A stretch of DNA of 64,000 bases, from assembly GCA_903813345.2 (NCBI GenBank), contig CAIIXF020000010.1, positions 20,469,181 to 20,533,180 of the forward strand. The letters are read 5' to 3'. Below the pieces are notes generated by a model, which saw only the letters and a list, made by a program, of their open reading frames with translations, made no database searches and was not told where the DNA came from. The position numbers and the translations under genes are program-made. Within the stretch, counting starts at the first letter, position 1. Every line of letters begins with the position of its first letter. The DNA is from Owenia fusiformis. Taxonomy: Eukaryota; Annelida; Polychaeta; Sabellida; Oweniidae. Shown one piece after another: positions 35,699 through 50,900 of this stretch.

Positions 35699-35933
35699 TT
35701 ATGTATTTTAATAATAGATGTGTGTGACTTTAATAAACTATTTTAACTAACTTATTTTATCATTTCTTAATTTGTTTTACTTTATATTCAACATACGTGT
35801 ACATATAGTTTATCAACATATGTCACAAATATACATTATACAAGTGATGTACATGTACATGCATATGAGCCCGTTTAGGTAAACTTTTATATGTTTCTAA
35901 AGTGTGACCCCAGTTGATGTACTGTAAGCTATT

Positions 35934-38900
35934 CTAACTCTGATCTTCAGCTATTGTATTATCATCATCAGTGTCCATATTTTCTGATTCAACAGTTGTG
36001 GTGGGTGTTTTTGGTGTACCAGGTGTTTTTGGTGTGCCAGGTGTTTTTGGTGTACTAGGTGTTTTTGGAGTCTTTGGAGTTCCTGGAGTCCCTGGGATTT
36101 CAAACCTTGCTGTTTTCTGTTTAGTTTTGTCAGTAGCTTTTTTCTTCACACGTGGCATCCTCCAAGAGTTCCATATCCTGATGGTCTTGTCCCATGAGGC
36201 TGAGACATACTGGAAAATCAAAAAACATGAACTATAATAGCTATGTTCATTTTAAGAATTGAAAATCTTGTTCTGAAAATATGATTCATGTTTTTTATTT
36301 GTTCTCTATGAACTTGATTAGAGCTATGCAAAAAAAATTACAAATAAGGAGACAGAATTTTGAAAGAAATGAGCATATGACCTGCTTCTTAAAATGTTAT
36401 ATATCAGAGTTGGAATGGAACATCAAGATTTTACTTTAAAAATGTGCTTTTCTCTAATAAGTGGTATCTAGGATAAAAGTTTCAATGATTAAGAAAGTAC
36501 AGTACCTGACTTCTTTCTGGGATATGCAATATACTCCTAACTGCATCTTTGTGACCTACATTACTCTGGACCAGCCTGTAGTGTTCTGGGTCATACACCC
36601 TTTAAAGAAAAAAAATACATTACCATACAATGAAATGTAGGCCTATTAAAATTTTGTTGCTTATTGTGTGTTTGTGTGTTTTGCTTAAATTTCTGTGGCT
36701 TATTGTGTACTAGGAAAACTTCTTAGAATATATATTTTACCAACGTTTACCTAATGATATCTTGTACTCCTGCTACTATGGCACCATTCTCTTTGTCAAT
36801 ACACATAGCCGACACCTGGCCTTGAGCTGATAGAATCTGTTCACATTCATTCATACCTTCACCAGACTGCAATGTAAAGTAACACTAACATGAATAACTG
36901 AAGTATAAAAGGATGAGTATAATAGTAGTAACCAAGTAAATTATGGCGTATAAAACATAAGAGATTATAAACAATACTGTATAACCCTACCAACACCCAT
37001 GATGCCATCTATTTTTCCATTTATATGGAAAAAGGTCAATTCTGTAAGACATTTTTTGCCAGGTGTGCAAATGAATCGAAACTAATTATGTACTACTTGC
37101 TATTTCAAATTGATTCAAATGTTAAAATATAGAAGAATTAAAACGAAGAGATCTGGAAAAATTTATGTTGGAGATTTTTGGCAGGTATGCAGTCCCTATA
37201 TACACAAGTGAATCACAACCAATTGTGCTATTACAAATTGAATTCCAAGTTCTCACCCAGATTCGTATAGATCCATCCTCTGAGCCAGTGACCCATTTTC
37301 CCGTAACATTGTTCCACCTGATACATGTTATGTCCATCTCATGGCCTTGAAGTGTATTAGTAAGAGTCATTTCTGAACCATTGGGTGAGAACTTTCTAAT
37401 GTAGACCATCCTGTCACTGGAGGCATAGGCTATTTCATTCCTACAAGATAGGTAAAACATTTAACATAGAACTCAATGATCTCCCCAAGATTTTTTCTCA
37501 GGTGGGTGCAAAATTTTCATTTTTACAATTTAGACCAAAATTGGTCAAAATATTGATTTTTCTCATTTTCAAGTGGGTGCAAATGGATTTTTAGGTGGGT
37601 GCAAGCCTGTTTTCAGAATATCAAGTGGGTGCTGCGCCCACTTGCTTTAATTCTTAGGAGATCACTGGAACTCATTTTAAAGATGACTGATATAAAGATG
37701 GTTTAAAGGCCCCATGTAAAGTTTAAACCACTTTGGCTTACTGTATATTGTAGTCAAACTCAATGACACTTCTGATAGCTCTGACAATTATGGAAATGAA
37801 ACATTTGAAGTAAAAGAAAATATTATCTGTCCAACAAAAGAAAATATATTTCACTTTTTGTGGTTTTATAACATGGAGTCTATGGGGAATCTACCTGACC
37901 TAGTAGTCACATTTTTAAAGAAAATTCAATTGTCAAAGTTGATAAATAATTTTTTAAACCACATTTGTAGATGTAATTGTATGTGTTAAATGAAATATGA
38001 TATCACTTTAACTAAATTTCGAATATTAAATGGCATAAATCAAGATTATCTTTACTTTCATCTAATCTGTTCTATTCAATAGGCCATACAGTATACTTCA
38101 AAGAAAATTCAATAACATGGGATCACCATGCATCTTCCCAACTTACCTCTTGGGGCAATAGGCCATAGCAATAATTATACCATCACATGCCAGTTCTAAA
38201 GCTTCAAACGGATTGTCTTTAACAGAATTCCTGAACGTGTCATGCAGCCTGAAAGAACACGTACAAATCAGCAATTAGAACCATATGGATAATGCAATAT
38301 CTATCCAAAGAAGGCACATTAATCTAGTACGAGTTTGTTCAATAAACTTATACAAGTGCACCATTTTCTTGTCTGAGGAGAATTTTTAGGAATCGAAGGC
38401 GATATGGATTTCTTTTTTTGGGGGGTTGTCGAGTTGGCTGAACAGTCTAGAGCACTGAATAAGCTGAGCTAGGCCCTGTCTCATAAACCATAACACGAGC
38501 TTTCATGAGTGGGCTCAATTTTTTACAATTTTACTGGTAGTTTTGAGAACTCCTCATAACAAATTAAACAGCAGTACACATGTACTGTACTCAATTTTTA
38601 AAAAAATTATTAACTTACTTCCCTGTTTCAAGATTCCATATACACAACCTCCTGTCCCAGCCACCACTGACAACATATGTACTATCAAAACCCTGGTCTC
38701 GACCAATCACAACCATGCATGTGACGCAACTCATATGCTCAGATAGAATATATTTACATATAAACCCAGCCACCCTGTTGGTTACTGAGTCTTCCTCCTA
38801 CAACAGAAAATATTACTTGTTTTTATCTAACATTATTTCAATCCTAAGAAAACTAATATGTTGATGTCATTTATTCAAACTATTCCATTCCATGAATATG

Positions 38901-41900
38901 TAAAAAGAGGAGACTTTGGTAGCATTATACTAAATTAGATTAAAGACATATGAGTCACTTTGAAAGTTCTTTGTAGACACAAAAACTAGAACGAGTAAAA
39001 CTCAAAACTACATTTCTGCATTGATTACACTTCCCCCAGGTTAAAGTTAAATCAATTTTTTTTCTTTGATATATATGATTTAATTAAGTAAGACTTTTCA
39101 ATGAATTAAAATTACATACGCTGGTAATTTTCATGTTGGTTTTACTTGGCAAAAGTGGCGAATCTTGATCCAATAAAATGGCATATTTTCTGATAAGAGC
39201 ATCATTGTCAATTGGTTTCATGTTCTTCAAGACATCAACTGCTGCTTCATCAAAACCCCAGACATCTACAAATGCAAACATTAATAATCTGGGAATGGGT
39301 CAATTTTTGTGCATCTTGCTTTTTCTATTTTAGTATATTATTAATAGTCAAGATTCATGTGGTTATTTCATATTATTTAAAAAGTAGATTGTAGTTAAAA
39401 TGTACTGTAAGTTCTTCCATTTGGAGAATTTTATGTCATCAATTTTAGGGAATCCATTAAAATTTTGATAAATAGCCAAGTAAATGAAAAAACAGTTAAA
39501 CTTATTGGAAAATGAAAACATTTAGTGGAAGTAGATTCAGAATTCCTAAAAACAACAGTGATTTTCGTAAATTAGAAATCAGAGAATCATCTGCTAATTA
39601 TAGAAACCCTATACTCAATGCACCCAACTGGGAAATAAATATTGTGGAATATTTACATATTTTACTGTCTTCTGAAGCTGCTAATATATAATCCAATTCC
39701 TCTACGAAGACTGTACAGAGTATGGTTGTATTTGGATGGGCATGGGTTGACACCTGGAATATTAAATTGACTAGCCAATCAGCTTTTAAATTAAGTACAG
39801 TAAAACATTTCAAAGTGGTGCCTCTTAATAAAGTGTTCCACTTGTGAGGTGTTCCACTTATAGAGGTTCATTTAACATTGAGTCAATTGGTCTTGGGACT
39901 CTGAAGTGTTCCACTTAGAGAGGTGTTCCACTTCTAGAAATGTTCCACTTAACAGGTTTCACTGCATACAGAAATCTCTCATTTTGGACAATGCGTATCT
40001 TCCCAGCATTGAGGCGACTGGTTTACACATTTGAATTATATGTAGATTTCAAATGGAAATCCATGTGCACCTACTATACATAATTATTCAGTTAGTGCAT
40101 CATAATCTGACTTTTTTGTGAGATTCTGTCAAATTCGAATTTTGGTCCATGTTGAGAAAAAGTTTATATATAAATCAGTATCAAGAACTGTAACACTAAA
40201 ACTTTACATAATATTTTGAGTAGATGACTATTACATGTTACAGTATTACTTCTTGTGCTTTGCATGCAATAATTGTGAATTAAAAAGCTGATAAAAGGCT
40301 AAAATCTAAGAATAAAATAAAAACTGACTATTAATCATATTAAGTAAAATAAAAAATAATTAGAAAATATATGATCCCTCTTCTATGTTATGTTGTACAT
40401 GTACATGCATATTTGTAGTAACATCTAAAATGTATAAAGTATAACATCTATGTGCAAGTATTCACAGTATGTATATTTCCCAGTACATACCATGTATTTG
40501 TGCTTAATTTTCACTTAAAAAGTAAGTAATTTTTTCAGTGCACACATATACTAAGCTTGTAGGAGTATATTTTTCAGTACAAAGGTGTACTTAAAACGCT
40601 CTTTTCAGTACAAGTCAAATACCCTCCCCTTGTGTAACCAAATACATAACATTGGGGGAGAGAGGGGTGTCAGCTAAAATACAAGGGGCGATCCATATAT
40701 TCTGATAAAAATGCTCTCATTTTGTGATTTTTTCACATATCCCTCTCATTTTTTCAGAAAATGTAGATTATGTAATAACACATACAATGCTAAAATATTA
40801 TAGCTATATCTTAAATTATCAATGAGATAAGGCTGCCATGGTAACCTGTATTTAGGGTAGGCAGGTCAATTTAATTATAACATATAAATATCAAAATAAC
40901 TTGTTATTTTAATTATTTTAAAGCATGCGGAAATCATGCATTTTTTCTAAAAAAGTTTGGTATTATTACTTGTTGTTTGTTGCTAAACAAATGTTTATAT
41001 GTGCTCACTATAACATCACAACAAATCACAATAGCATTATAGGACAGAATGGGCCAACTGATATTACATGTTATGAGACACACCAAAAATCAAATTGTCA
41101 GATTAGGTTAATGTGGCTGATGCAGAGTGTCACATTAACGGATACATTAGGGAATACCATTAGATTTGATTTTCTTTCAAGAATAAGTAAGAGGACACTG
41201 TCAGAGACATACATGGACTCATAAAGTACATGGGCAAGGTGTTATATCTGCATAAAGAATATATAGGTAGTATTGTAAAGAGGAAAGCATGGTCACTGTT
41301 GAAGATCATCCGCAATCTGGTTGCAAGAAGAGCTTGCGGACAGAGAGTAACACTACGATAAATTGAGATGTTACTTATGAAAAGATAGCTATCCCACTGT
41401 ATAAATTATCAAACAAGGGCAACAGGGTTATGGAACAGATCAATGAATAGTTGACAATGACTGGAAGATGCGTTTGATCTGCTTAAAATAGGTACCGAGG
41501 AATGATTAAATTAACATATTTATCTATTTTAGACGTTATAATTTAACTGACCTGCCTACCCTAAATACAGGTTACCATGGCAACCTTATTTCAAAATTAA
41601 TTTAAGATACAGCTAAAATATTTTAGCATCATATGTTTAATTACATAATCTACATGTTCTGAAAAAATGAAAAGGATATGTGAAAAAATCACAAAATGAG
41701 AGCATTTTTATCAGAATATATGGATCGCCCCTTGTATAATCCAGCTATTTGCTAGTTTTCTTTGATTTTTTTTTACATATAATCATGCTGACTCAAAAGA
41801 AAACAATATCAAATTTTGTATTTTGTTTTTAGGGTGGGGCAAATGTTTTGATGTGATACATAATTCATATTGTACTTCCACAAATATTTATATCCTTGTG

Positions 41901-44900
41901 AATTGAATAGAATCTAAAATACATGATAGGAATGTGGAATGTTAAAGCCTTTTATTATTGAAATGATCAGTTATTGGAATAAAATTTGAAATAAAAAACA
42001 CTCTTCTAGCTAGAAATAATTAAACAAAGAAATGTAAGAAATGATTAATGTTTGAGAAATTAATACCTACTTTTGTCCCTAGCTGTGAGTTTATGCAGTG
42101 CATTAAAGATATAAATGATTTAAGATTTATTACTCTAAAAATATTGCAAAATGTTATTTTAATCTCTCCAAATATCATCATAAAAAATTAAAAGAAACAA
42201 AGTTAATCAAATGAGAGAAAATTACACTGAGGTAAAAATGTAATGCTTATCATGCACAATATTAACTCAATGGATCAATGTGTTAATCCACAGATCCGGA
42301 GCCAGATCCAGCAGCCCCTGTTGGTAGTAGGCTCAAAGGATAAATGGGAAGATGAGATACGAGCCAAAAATGGCACATCAAAAAAATGACCACCCAAAAA
42401 TATGACCCTCGTACTGACCTTTATTTTTTCCATCTGTCAGACATTGATTGATCAATATTTACCCTGTAATCTCTTCTTTATGTATTAGTTTGAATGGTTG
42501 CATGATATCCATTATTGACGCTGTAATTCGACTTCGGTAATTTCCGGCAGTGTCCGATGTTGTTCGTCTCTCAAATTACGTCACATCGCAACAAACAGCC
42601 AATGAAAGTAAAGAATCGCGTAGCCTAATAAACCGTCGTTATTGTTTCTACGGGAGTTTAAAGAAACGTCATGGGACTTCTCGGTAATCTCTGATGTGAC
42701 GTCATCCGGAGTGGCGACACATTCTCAGAAAAGGCATTTGACTTCGGGAATAATCATTTGAACAACGGAGATAGCCGAAGTGCTCCATTAAATATACGCT
42801 CGCTTATTTTATGCTTTTATCAACAGACGCTTTCTTGGATGTTTGGCTTTAGTGATTGGAGTTGAAGGTAACAACAGTACGCATCGTTTGAGGTATGACA
42901 TGTGATATTTATTGAAAAACTGACTCCAAAATCAAGGAAAAATAAATTTTCCGAAGATCTCGTGTCTTATCCTTGAGTATATTTATTGAGCCTAGACACA
43001 GAGGAGCTTTTCTGGCAGAGGTCCGTGTGTTAATCGACACTTTAATGCATTTTTTCAAGGAAGGTTGGCATATGAGATATCAATGTGTTAATTCCAATGC
43101 ATTTACCACCCCTTTAATTATATTTGTGGAAAAATAAATCAATATTCTCAATTTTTAGAGTGTTTACATGCTTCATTTCATGAGGACATTAAACTTCAAT
43201 AAAATGACAAAAAGTCACCACCTGTAAGTTAATGGTTACAAGCGTGTAACAAAATGTTATAGATACCAATCACTGATATCGACTGCTGAACGTTGAATTT
43301 CACAACACTGGTCACAAAAATGGAGGCAATAACCAAATTCACAAAATGTCACCATTTTCTTTGAGGTCGTCACATAAAAACTTAAGTATGCGTTAAATAT
43401 GCCATGCGTATTTACATTATTAGTTCATTTATACTTACAGGGGGCACAATAGGTTTATTAAATGCGTAATGACTGTGTATTGACTTGGATTTCATCTGAT
43501 TAAGTTGATTCTGATCAAGTTCACTGTTATCACTTTGAGGCTGTTTTTTCTTCTTTTTCGTATCACTTGGAAAATATGACTCTTTGCTAAAAATACAGAG
43601 GAAATGATTAAATCACATGCATTTTCAAACATTTTTTCTATTTTTGCAAGCCTTTCTGAAATCAGGGTGTCAGTAAAACTTCAAGTGATTAATCCACATG
43701 CACATCAGATTCTGTGCATCAATGTAGGAAGGTCTATAGAGGCTTCTAAATGAAGAGTCAGTGCACGTTAAAGAGAGTATCATATATAGCGAGCAGGCTG
43801 AACAAAACATTGTTTCAATTTTAGAATATTTTTGGCTCATGTCATTCCTTTCTAAAAATCACAAAAGTGCATACTTTATTCCAGGAAAACTAAAGATTTT
43901 TACAATAATGTATTATTTTTCTATAAGAATGGTTACCATTCTTATTATTTTGGAGAATTTAAACAGTTTTCACTCATTTTTGCACTTTGAATCATTAATA
44001 ACTTCACCAATTATACATATTGTGAATCTTTTGGGGGATATTGTATTTGATATTATAAGGAATAGATTGGTAGGTCAATTGTAAATGTTGCTTGTAATTT
44101 TGTCACCCCCTATAGATCAGATTCTGCCTTTAAAATTAAGATATCAACATATACATCAACTGAAAATTCAGCCTGCATGTACATACTTAAGTGTTTTAAT
44201 AATCAACATACACTGTACCTGTACATAAAATGATTAGATTGCATTCTCTCCCACTTAATGATTACACCCTGACTGTCACCACTGAATATAAGTAGAGGCA
44301 CCTTCTTAGCTGAAATGAAGCAATTGTATTAATTACTACATGCATATGTGCACATGTGAGGATGAGACAAACATGACACACAGTGAACAATATTGTACAA
44401 TGTTGTGAAAAATGAGTGAACAATATTGAACTATGTTGTGAAACATGAGTGAACAATATTGTACCATGTTGTGAAAAATGAGTGAACAATATTGTACCAT
44501 GTTGTGAAAAATGAGTGAACAATATTGTACCATGTTGTGAAAAATGAGCGAACAATATTGTACCATGTTGTGAAAAATGAGTGAACAATATTGTACCATG
44601 TTGTGAAACATGAGTGAACAATATTGTACCATGTTGTGAAACATGAGTGAACAATATTGTACCATGTTGTGAAAAATGAGTGAACAATATAGTACCATGA
44701 TGTGAAAAATGAGTGAACAATTTTGTAACATGTTGTGAAAAATGAGTGAACAATATAGTACCATGCTCTAAAATACTGTTCCTTGTTCCCAGTTGACAGG
44801 TCATCCTTACAGACTGTACCCCTTAACATATAAGTCCATAGAACAGGTGTACTGTACATGTGTCACAAAATGAGCCTTTTCAAATTGTAATCAACTTAGT

Positions 44901-47900
44901 TTTCTGAAGGATACGCCTTGACTGTAAAATTGCAAAGAGGGAACTTTTGCATATCTGACTCATGTCATATTAGACTGTAACTTCAACTTACTGTATGTGA
45001 GACTCTCAATGGCTGCCTTACATTTCAGGGCTGTTATACACCCACTGGAGTTGTACTTCCACACAATTAGATGTCTCCTACTTGTTGAGGCTGAAACCAT
45101 TAATAAATGCTAAATAATGAAAAATGATTTGATGATGATCTTGAATGCATATTTTTTTTGTTTTAAGTGGTCAAATTTAGTTTACTTTGCTGAATTTTGA
45201 CTTCCAAGCCTCTTTCATATACCCGCATTTTGCACTTTTCAAGTTCACAGTTAAGATCAGCAAAATCTTATTTGCAGTAAAACTGTGAAATCCGCTGTAG
45301 CAGTCAAAGGGCAGTGTGGCTAGCTGAAACAGACTCAGAATATCAGAGTTACTTACCAACAACCTGATTGAGTTCAGGGAAGAATTTGAGGCACTGTAAT
45401 GTGTACTTCTCTTCTTCTTGGGTCTGGAATGTCCCTATAAAGTCAGATACCTGGAAAAACAATGGTAGAAATTATTATATGCCCATACGTGTACTTGGTC
45501 ATATCTACAAAACAGCAACTCCCAATGCATGTTTTCCAATATCATTATGGGCAATTTTAACAGATTTGATATTCAATCATGTGTTAATTTGATTAAAACT
45601 CAGTTTTAAATAATGGGAAATCTTTCTATAATTAAACATGGCTAACCTACAGTGTAAAGAGGCGGTAGTGTAAGATTGAAGAAAAAGACCTTTTGAGATA
45701 AGAAATTAAAATTTTGTAAAAAGTATGGTTGACCTTGAAAGCTTGTGGGTGACCTTGCTTGATACTTCAACTAATGAGTGAACTTGGTGCTTTAATAAAT
45801 GAGTGACCCTGGCCTTGGTGCATTAACGAACTAATGGGTGCTACCCTGGTGTTATAACTTATGGGTGCTTGCAGGTGCTTTAAATGTGTGATATTGTTGT
45901 CTTAATTAATAGGTGATTATAATACTGTGACGTGTATATGTATCATCTTTCAGAAGTCCAACGAGTGGCTGACATTGAGGCCTTAACTGATGTATGTGAT
46001 ATACATGTAGAACCTTTAACTCATAAGTGACTTTATGTAACATGCATATATAGTTGACTTACTACCACATCTTTAGCAGGTGGCTCTAAATACTTCAATA
46101 AAACACACACATAGTGAGTATACATGTAAGAATATGATACTGCTACTGTTAATACTGACTTGCTACAAACTATTAAAAAGGGGTTAAATGTACAACCATA
46201 GGGTACATTTGACAGCAAAATTACATAGGCGAAATAGATGAGCCAGGGGGACTAGGATATCTTCAAAGGAAGGAGTGAGAAAAACATTTAAATTAACACT
46301 ATCTAGCAGTTATATGAATGATGTTATGCCCTAGATTTTCCACTATAACAGTAACAGGCTCAAAATCTAAAGGGCCCTTTAAGTGTCATTTGGGAATACT
46401 ATTTCGCCTGCAAATTAGTGACCTTATATATACAGCATGACTACAACTGACTATTACACACTTACATTATCCCCTGACTTAGGGTCATATAGATGAGCAT
46501 AGGACGATCCACCTGCAGCCCAGATTGTCTTGTTCCTTGGCACAAAGCAGATACCAGTTACAGTTGAGAGAAAACCTTCCCGTTTGTGCACCATTTTTCC
46601 ATCCGTCGTCCATATTTTTATAGTTTTGTCAAATGACCCTGTAACAACCCTGTAACATAAAGAACAACATGGAATGATTAACTCTTTTTACATTTTCATT
46701 GTGAACTTATATACCAATTGTCTTTATAATGAGACATTCATTTCATACACGAGCAATGTAACATAAAGCAGAATACCTCATGAATGGGTGATCATCATAT
46801 ATTCAATTGAAATCTTCAACGAATGTGCAACTTACAAGGTCCTATTTATCAAGCAAAAGAATATTCTTATTTTATTAGAACTGGTTGCCATAGTAACTAG
46901 AAAACGGTACCTAAGACAAAAAAACTTGACAGAACGATCCCATTTACCATGTTTAATGTGGTTGGTTAGAATATTGAAAAATAAATAAATGAGAGATATG
47001 AGAACTTAATGATCAGCCCTTAAATTGTATGTATTGAATCAGATATTGGACAGATACATGTATTACTAAAATACCCACCAAGTATTGTTTTCATTATCTT
47101 TGGCTAGAATGAGACAAGAGATTCCTGCATCATGCGCAGTGGAATTGCTGAAATCAGACGAACACTAAATAACTATAACCCACAGTACAGCAAGGTGCAA
47201 CACCTCTGTATACATGTAGTTAAAACAAAACAATTTTTCTAGAAGTTCATATTAGTCACAAACCTTACTAAACAGTCAATATGGTACAACGAAAATGGGA
47301 CTTCTGCGCATGTTAAAATTTTTCGTCAAAACTCAACTTTTGTTCAAGTTGATACGATTGTCTTTCGAACTAGAGACTTACCTCATTCGAAAGATCATAA
47401 AAGACTTTATCTATACTGAAAATCTTAGATCCAAACATAGTAGAATACGCCGTCAGTCCGCATTTGATTTTTTGAAGTGAGTTTCGTAGATCGTCAGATT
47501 TCTCCGACTGATATCGGGTTATCTCAAACTGGTTCGTTTATAAATACCAATTTCTTTACCGTTGTAAGGCGCATGCGCAAAATTGATTTATAAACCTTAT
47601 TGGTTGATGGTTTTTCTCCTGCGCATGCGTGAAGTCTGTTGAACAATTATGACGAAGACCGGAGCAAACATTACTAGCTCTTGAACGAAATTCCAAGATT
47701 CAGGTCATTTCGCCGTGTTTGCTAAGCGTGTATACGTAAATGACAAGCTGTTTTGAGTAGAACGGGTACCTGTTTTAGACACAACATTGATTTAGCTTGA
47801 CATTGATGTGCACATTGGCACTTTTGAGCATGTTAATACAAGTTTTTACACGCTTAGCACGAGACGGGTTTTCGAAAAATCTGTTATCTGATTCACTTGA

Positions 47901-50900
47901 TTATCGTATGGATATGCATTTCTGCTGACATTTCAACACCACATCACATAGAATTACGATGCAGAATGATAATAAAACACAAAACAACTACTAAATTCCA
48001 CTTGTTATTTCACAGGAGGTAAAAATGCAAACTGCCTAGATTCTTTGTAAGGGTCGTCAGACATCGGATTGGCCGCCATATTTGAAATGAAAATATCACT
48101 AAATAGAGGTCTGCGCATGCCTCAACATTTCGACTGTAAAGATCATAGCCAAACTGTTTGCTCAAGATTAGATAACATCTCCATTATCTACCATATTATA
48201 TTATTCATCTTATAAGAGGTAAGTAAAAGGAAATAAAGAGGTAAATATATATAAAACATAAATAAAATTGAAAAAATAAATATAAAATGTAGGAGAAAAA
48301 ATGTAATAATCAAGTTAAAATTTGAAACTTACACATCATTGATTGGTTCCATGTCATCGTCATCTCCATTAAACGATGAGTTGTATATCAGCAGTCTCTG
48401 GTCATACCTTGAATATACATGTAAAAAACAGACATATGAATATTGTGTCTTTATGAAAATATTGTTAATTATAACTTCTGTAATTCAATTGTGCTTCGAA
48501 ATATTATATTTTCATCAAAATATTGCCATGTCAGAACTACAGATATTTTTATCACACCATCGGTGGAATATAGTCATCAGGATGACAGTGTGATCATGTT
48601 TGTGATTGAGATCATTATCGTGGTCTTCCAGCTTTTTTCAAATAAACATTGGCAATGTGTCGCAACAAATTGAAACAAACTGGTGGATGGCATCATAGAA
48701 AATTAAGTGGAAGACAAATTACATACAAATTATCATACAAGTCCAATCTAAACTTCATGATCATAGTATCGACCCATAAAACACACCCTGCCAAAATACG
48801 TACCCTGCAGAGTAGATCCTGGATTCATGGCATACTATACATCTGACAATATCTGTGTGCTCTCTGGCAGTATAAGCAGGTTTCTTGTGCAGCAGATGAC
48901 CACTTTCTTTATCTAAAAGTATACATGCAAATGAAGTTCAATATATCCATGGTTAACTTCATGATTTACAATACATGTACATGTCATTCATGTTCAAAAG
49001 TTGAATATTCCTTGTTCAACCAATAGAAGAGTACTGTATTTATCTTAGAAATATTGCAAAATGTTGACAGTTGTAGTTAAAAACAAAGTTAATCTTATAT
49101 CATGTTTTATCATGTATCTCACCCATAGAACAAAATTTGAAAAAATTGCTTTGGCATCTACTTTACCTTTTCAAAAGTTCAACATCTTTCATTTATGTAA
49201 TTTTCATTTATTTTCTCCCCTAACATAATTAACTGCTGACATGTCGATATCATCTATCTATGGTGCAACATTTCCAACAATTGCTTCAGGATATCTTTAA
49301 CTCCTATCAAATCCTTGTCATATGGATTTTCTAAATAGGGCTGATACTTACTTTCATCAATGGCATAGACTTGTATAGCACCATTCAGGCCTAGAACCAT
49401 TTGGTGACGTCTTGGGTTAATTGCCATGCAATATACTGGCTGGCCAATCTGGAATACATAGCAAGGTTATAATCATAGGCAATACAAAACCATGGGAAAT
49501 TATACTCGCCCAAGAATACTGTCCAAAGATTAATTATCAAAGTGTGGAAAGTCCAAAGATTAATTATCAAAGTGTGGAAAGTCAAAATCAATTTTGCACT
49601 GAGTTTAACCCCTCCCTCTATTGCTCATATGTATTAATTACAAATTGTTAAAGGATATGAGGTGTAAGGCATTTTTTCATGTTTATAGATAGAATATTTA
49701 TGCATATTGTGATCTAAGAATGAACTACTTCAATGTATTCTAGAGAAATAACAACAACAACAAAATTCATACTGAATAGTATTGATTTTGAAAACAGGTT
49801 ATTTCTTGTTCAATGCCACAGTAAATACTGTAGATTTATTTACATTTGAATTAAATGTAACATTTTAATTATGCTTTTGTTTAAGTGAAACTGATTCAAT
49901 GTTCACTTACATATATTCTATCAAAGATGGTGTTCCCAGAGGACCAAGCAACAATCATGCCATCATTGGCAGCAGACAGCATCAATTTCACATCTGAAGG
50001 TGACCTACATGAAAAATAATATAGTTTTATACATTCTGGGTTTTAGAGGTTCATAAATTCAAGTAATGATTCATTCAATGGAATAAATTAGTGAGCTATA
50101 CACTGTAGATAGAGAAACATTGCAAGAAAAATGTACTTATGAGTACCACCATCTAAAGAATGGATGGTTACCTTAAACATTAAAAATACTTTCAAGTTGC
50201 ATTAACATACGACAATATGCCACAACCAGTTATTGGGAGTTGTTAGAATTGGTTACAGACGCCGAACCTGAATGCTGACTGCCTTACACCATATCAAAAT
50301 GTTGGAGACTACAGTATAACAATATGTCACTTCTTGTGGTGACATAACAAACATTGAATGGGCAATAATATCTAATTAATGTTCAACTTTTAAACTACCT
50401 GTATATACTGAACATTCAGTGTTGGTAGGTGTTCACTACAGAGAGGGTAATTTATACAGGAGTCAGTACACATTGTGTGCAGGAAGGGTTTCCACTAGAG
50501 ACAAGTGTTCACTAGAGAGAGGTGTTCACCAAGACAGGTCTTACCAATACTGTATATGCAATTTTATAATGACACACATTCAACAGTTCAAGTTCTACAG
50601 TTTAGTACACTCACCAAAAAAGGAAATCTGTGATCCATCCAGTGTGTTCATGCGAAGTGTGCATCAATTTACCACTCTCTGCTTCATATGTCTTGATAAC
50701 ACCATCTAGAAACATAAATATTTGGTCATAAAGTAAGCAAATACAGGAAATTATATAGAGATTTTAAGTTTAAACAAAAAGCACTTTAACACTTATTTTT
50801 ATCCCTGAATTTAAAATTCTGGACTTTCATTTATGGGAGTAACGTGCATTGAATGATAATTCTGGGGTGTATGTAAAAGACTGACCACCGACCAGTTAAT

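Noticed and set aside
40925-41224. Possible transposase fragment
   Set aside because: No DDE-type motif, helix-turn-helix or similarity I can recognise; only a frame inside a non-autonomous element.
44262-44859. Three long overlapping minus-strand ORFs
   Set aside because: All are produced by the 33-bp intronic minisatellite within the WD40 gene.
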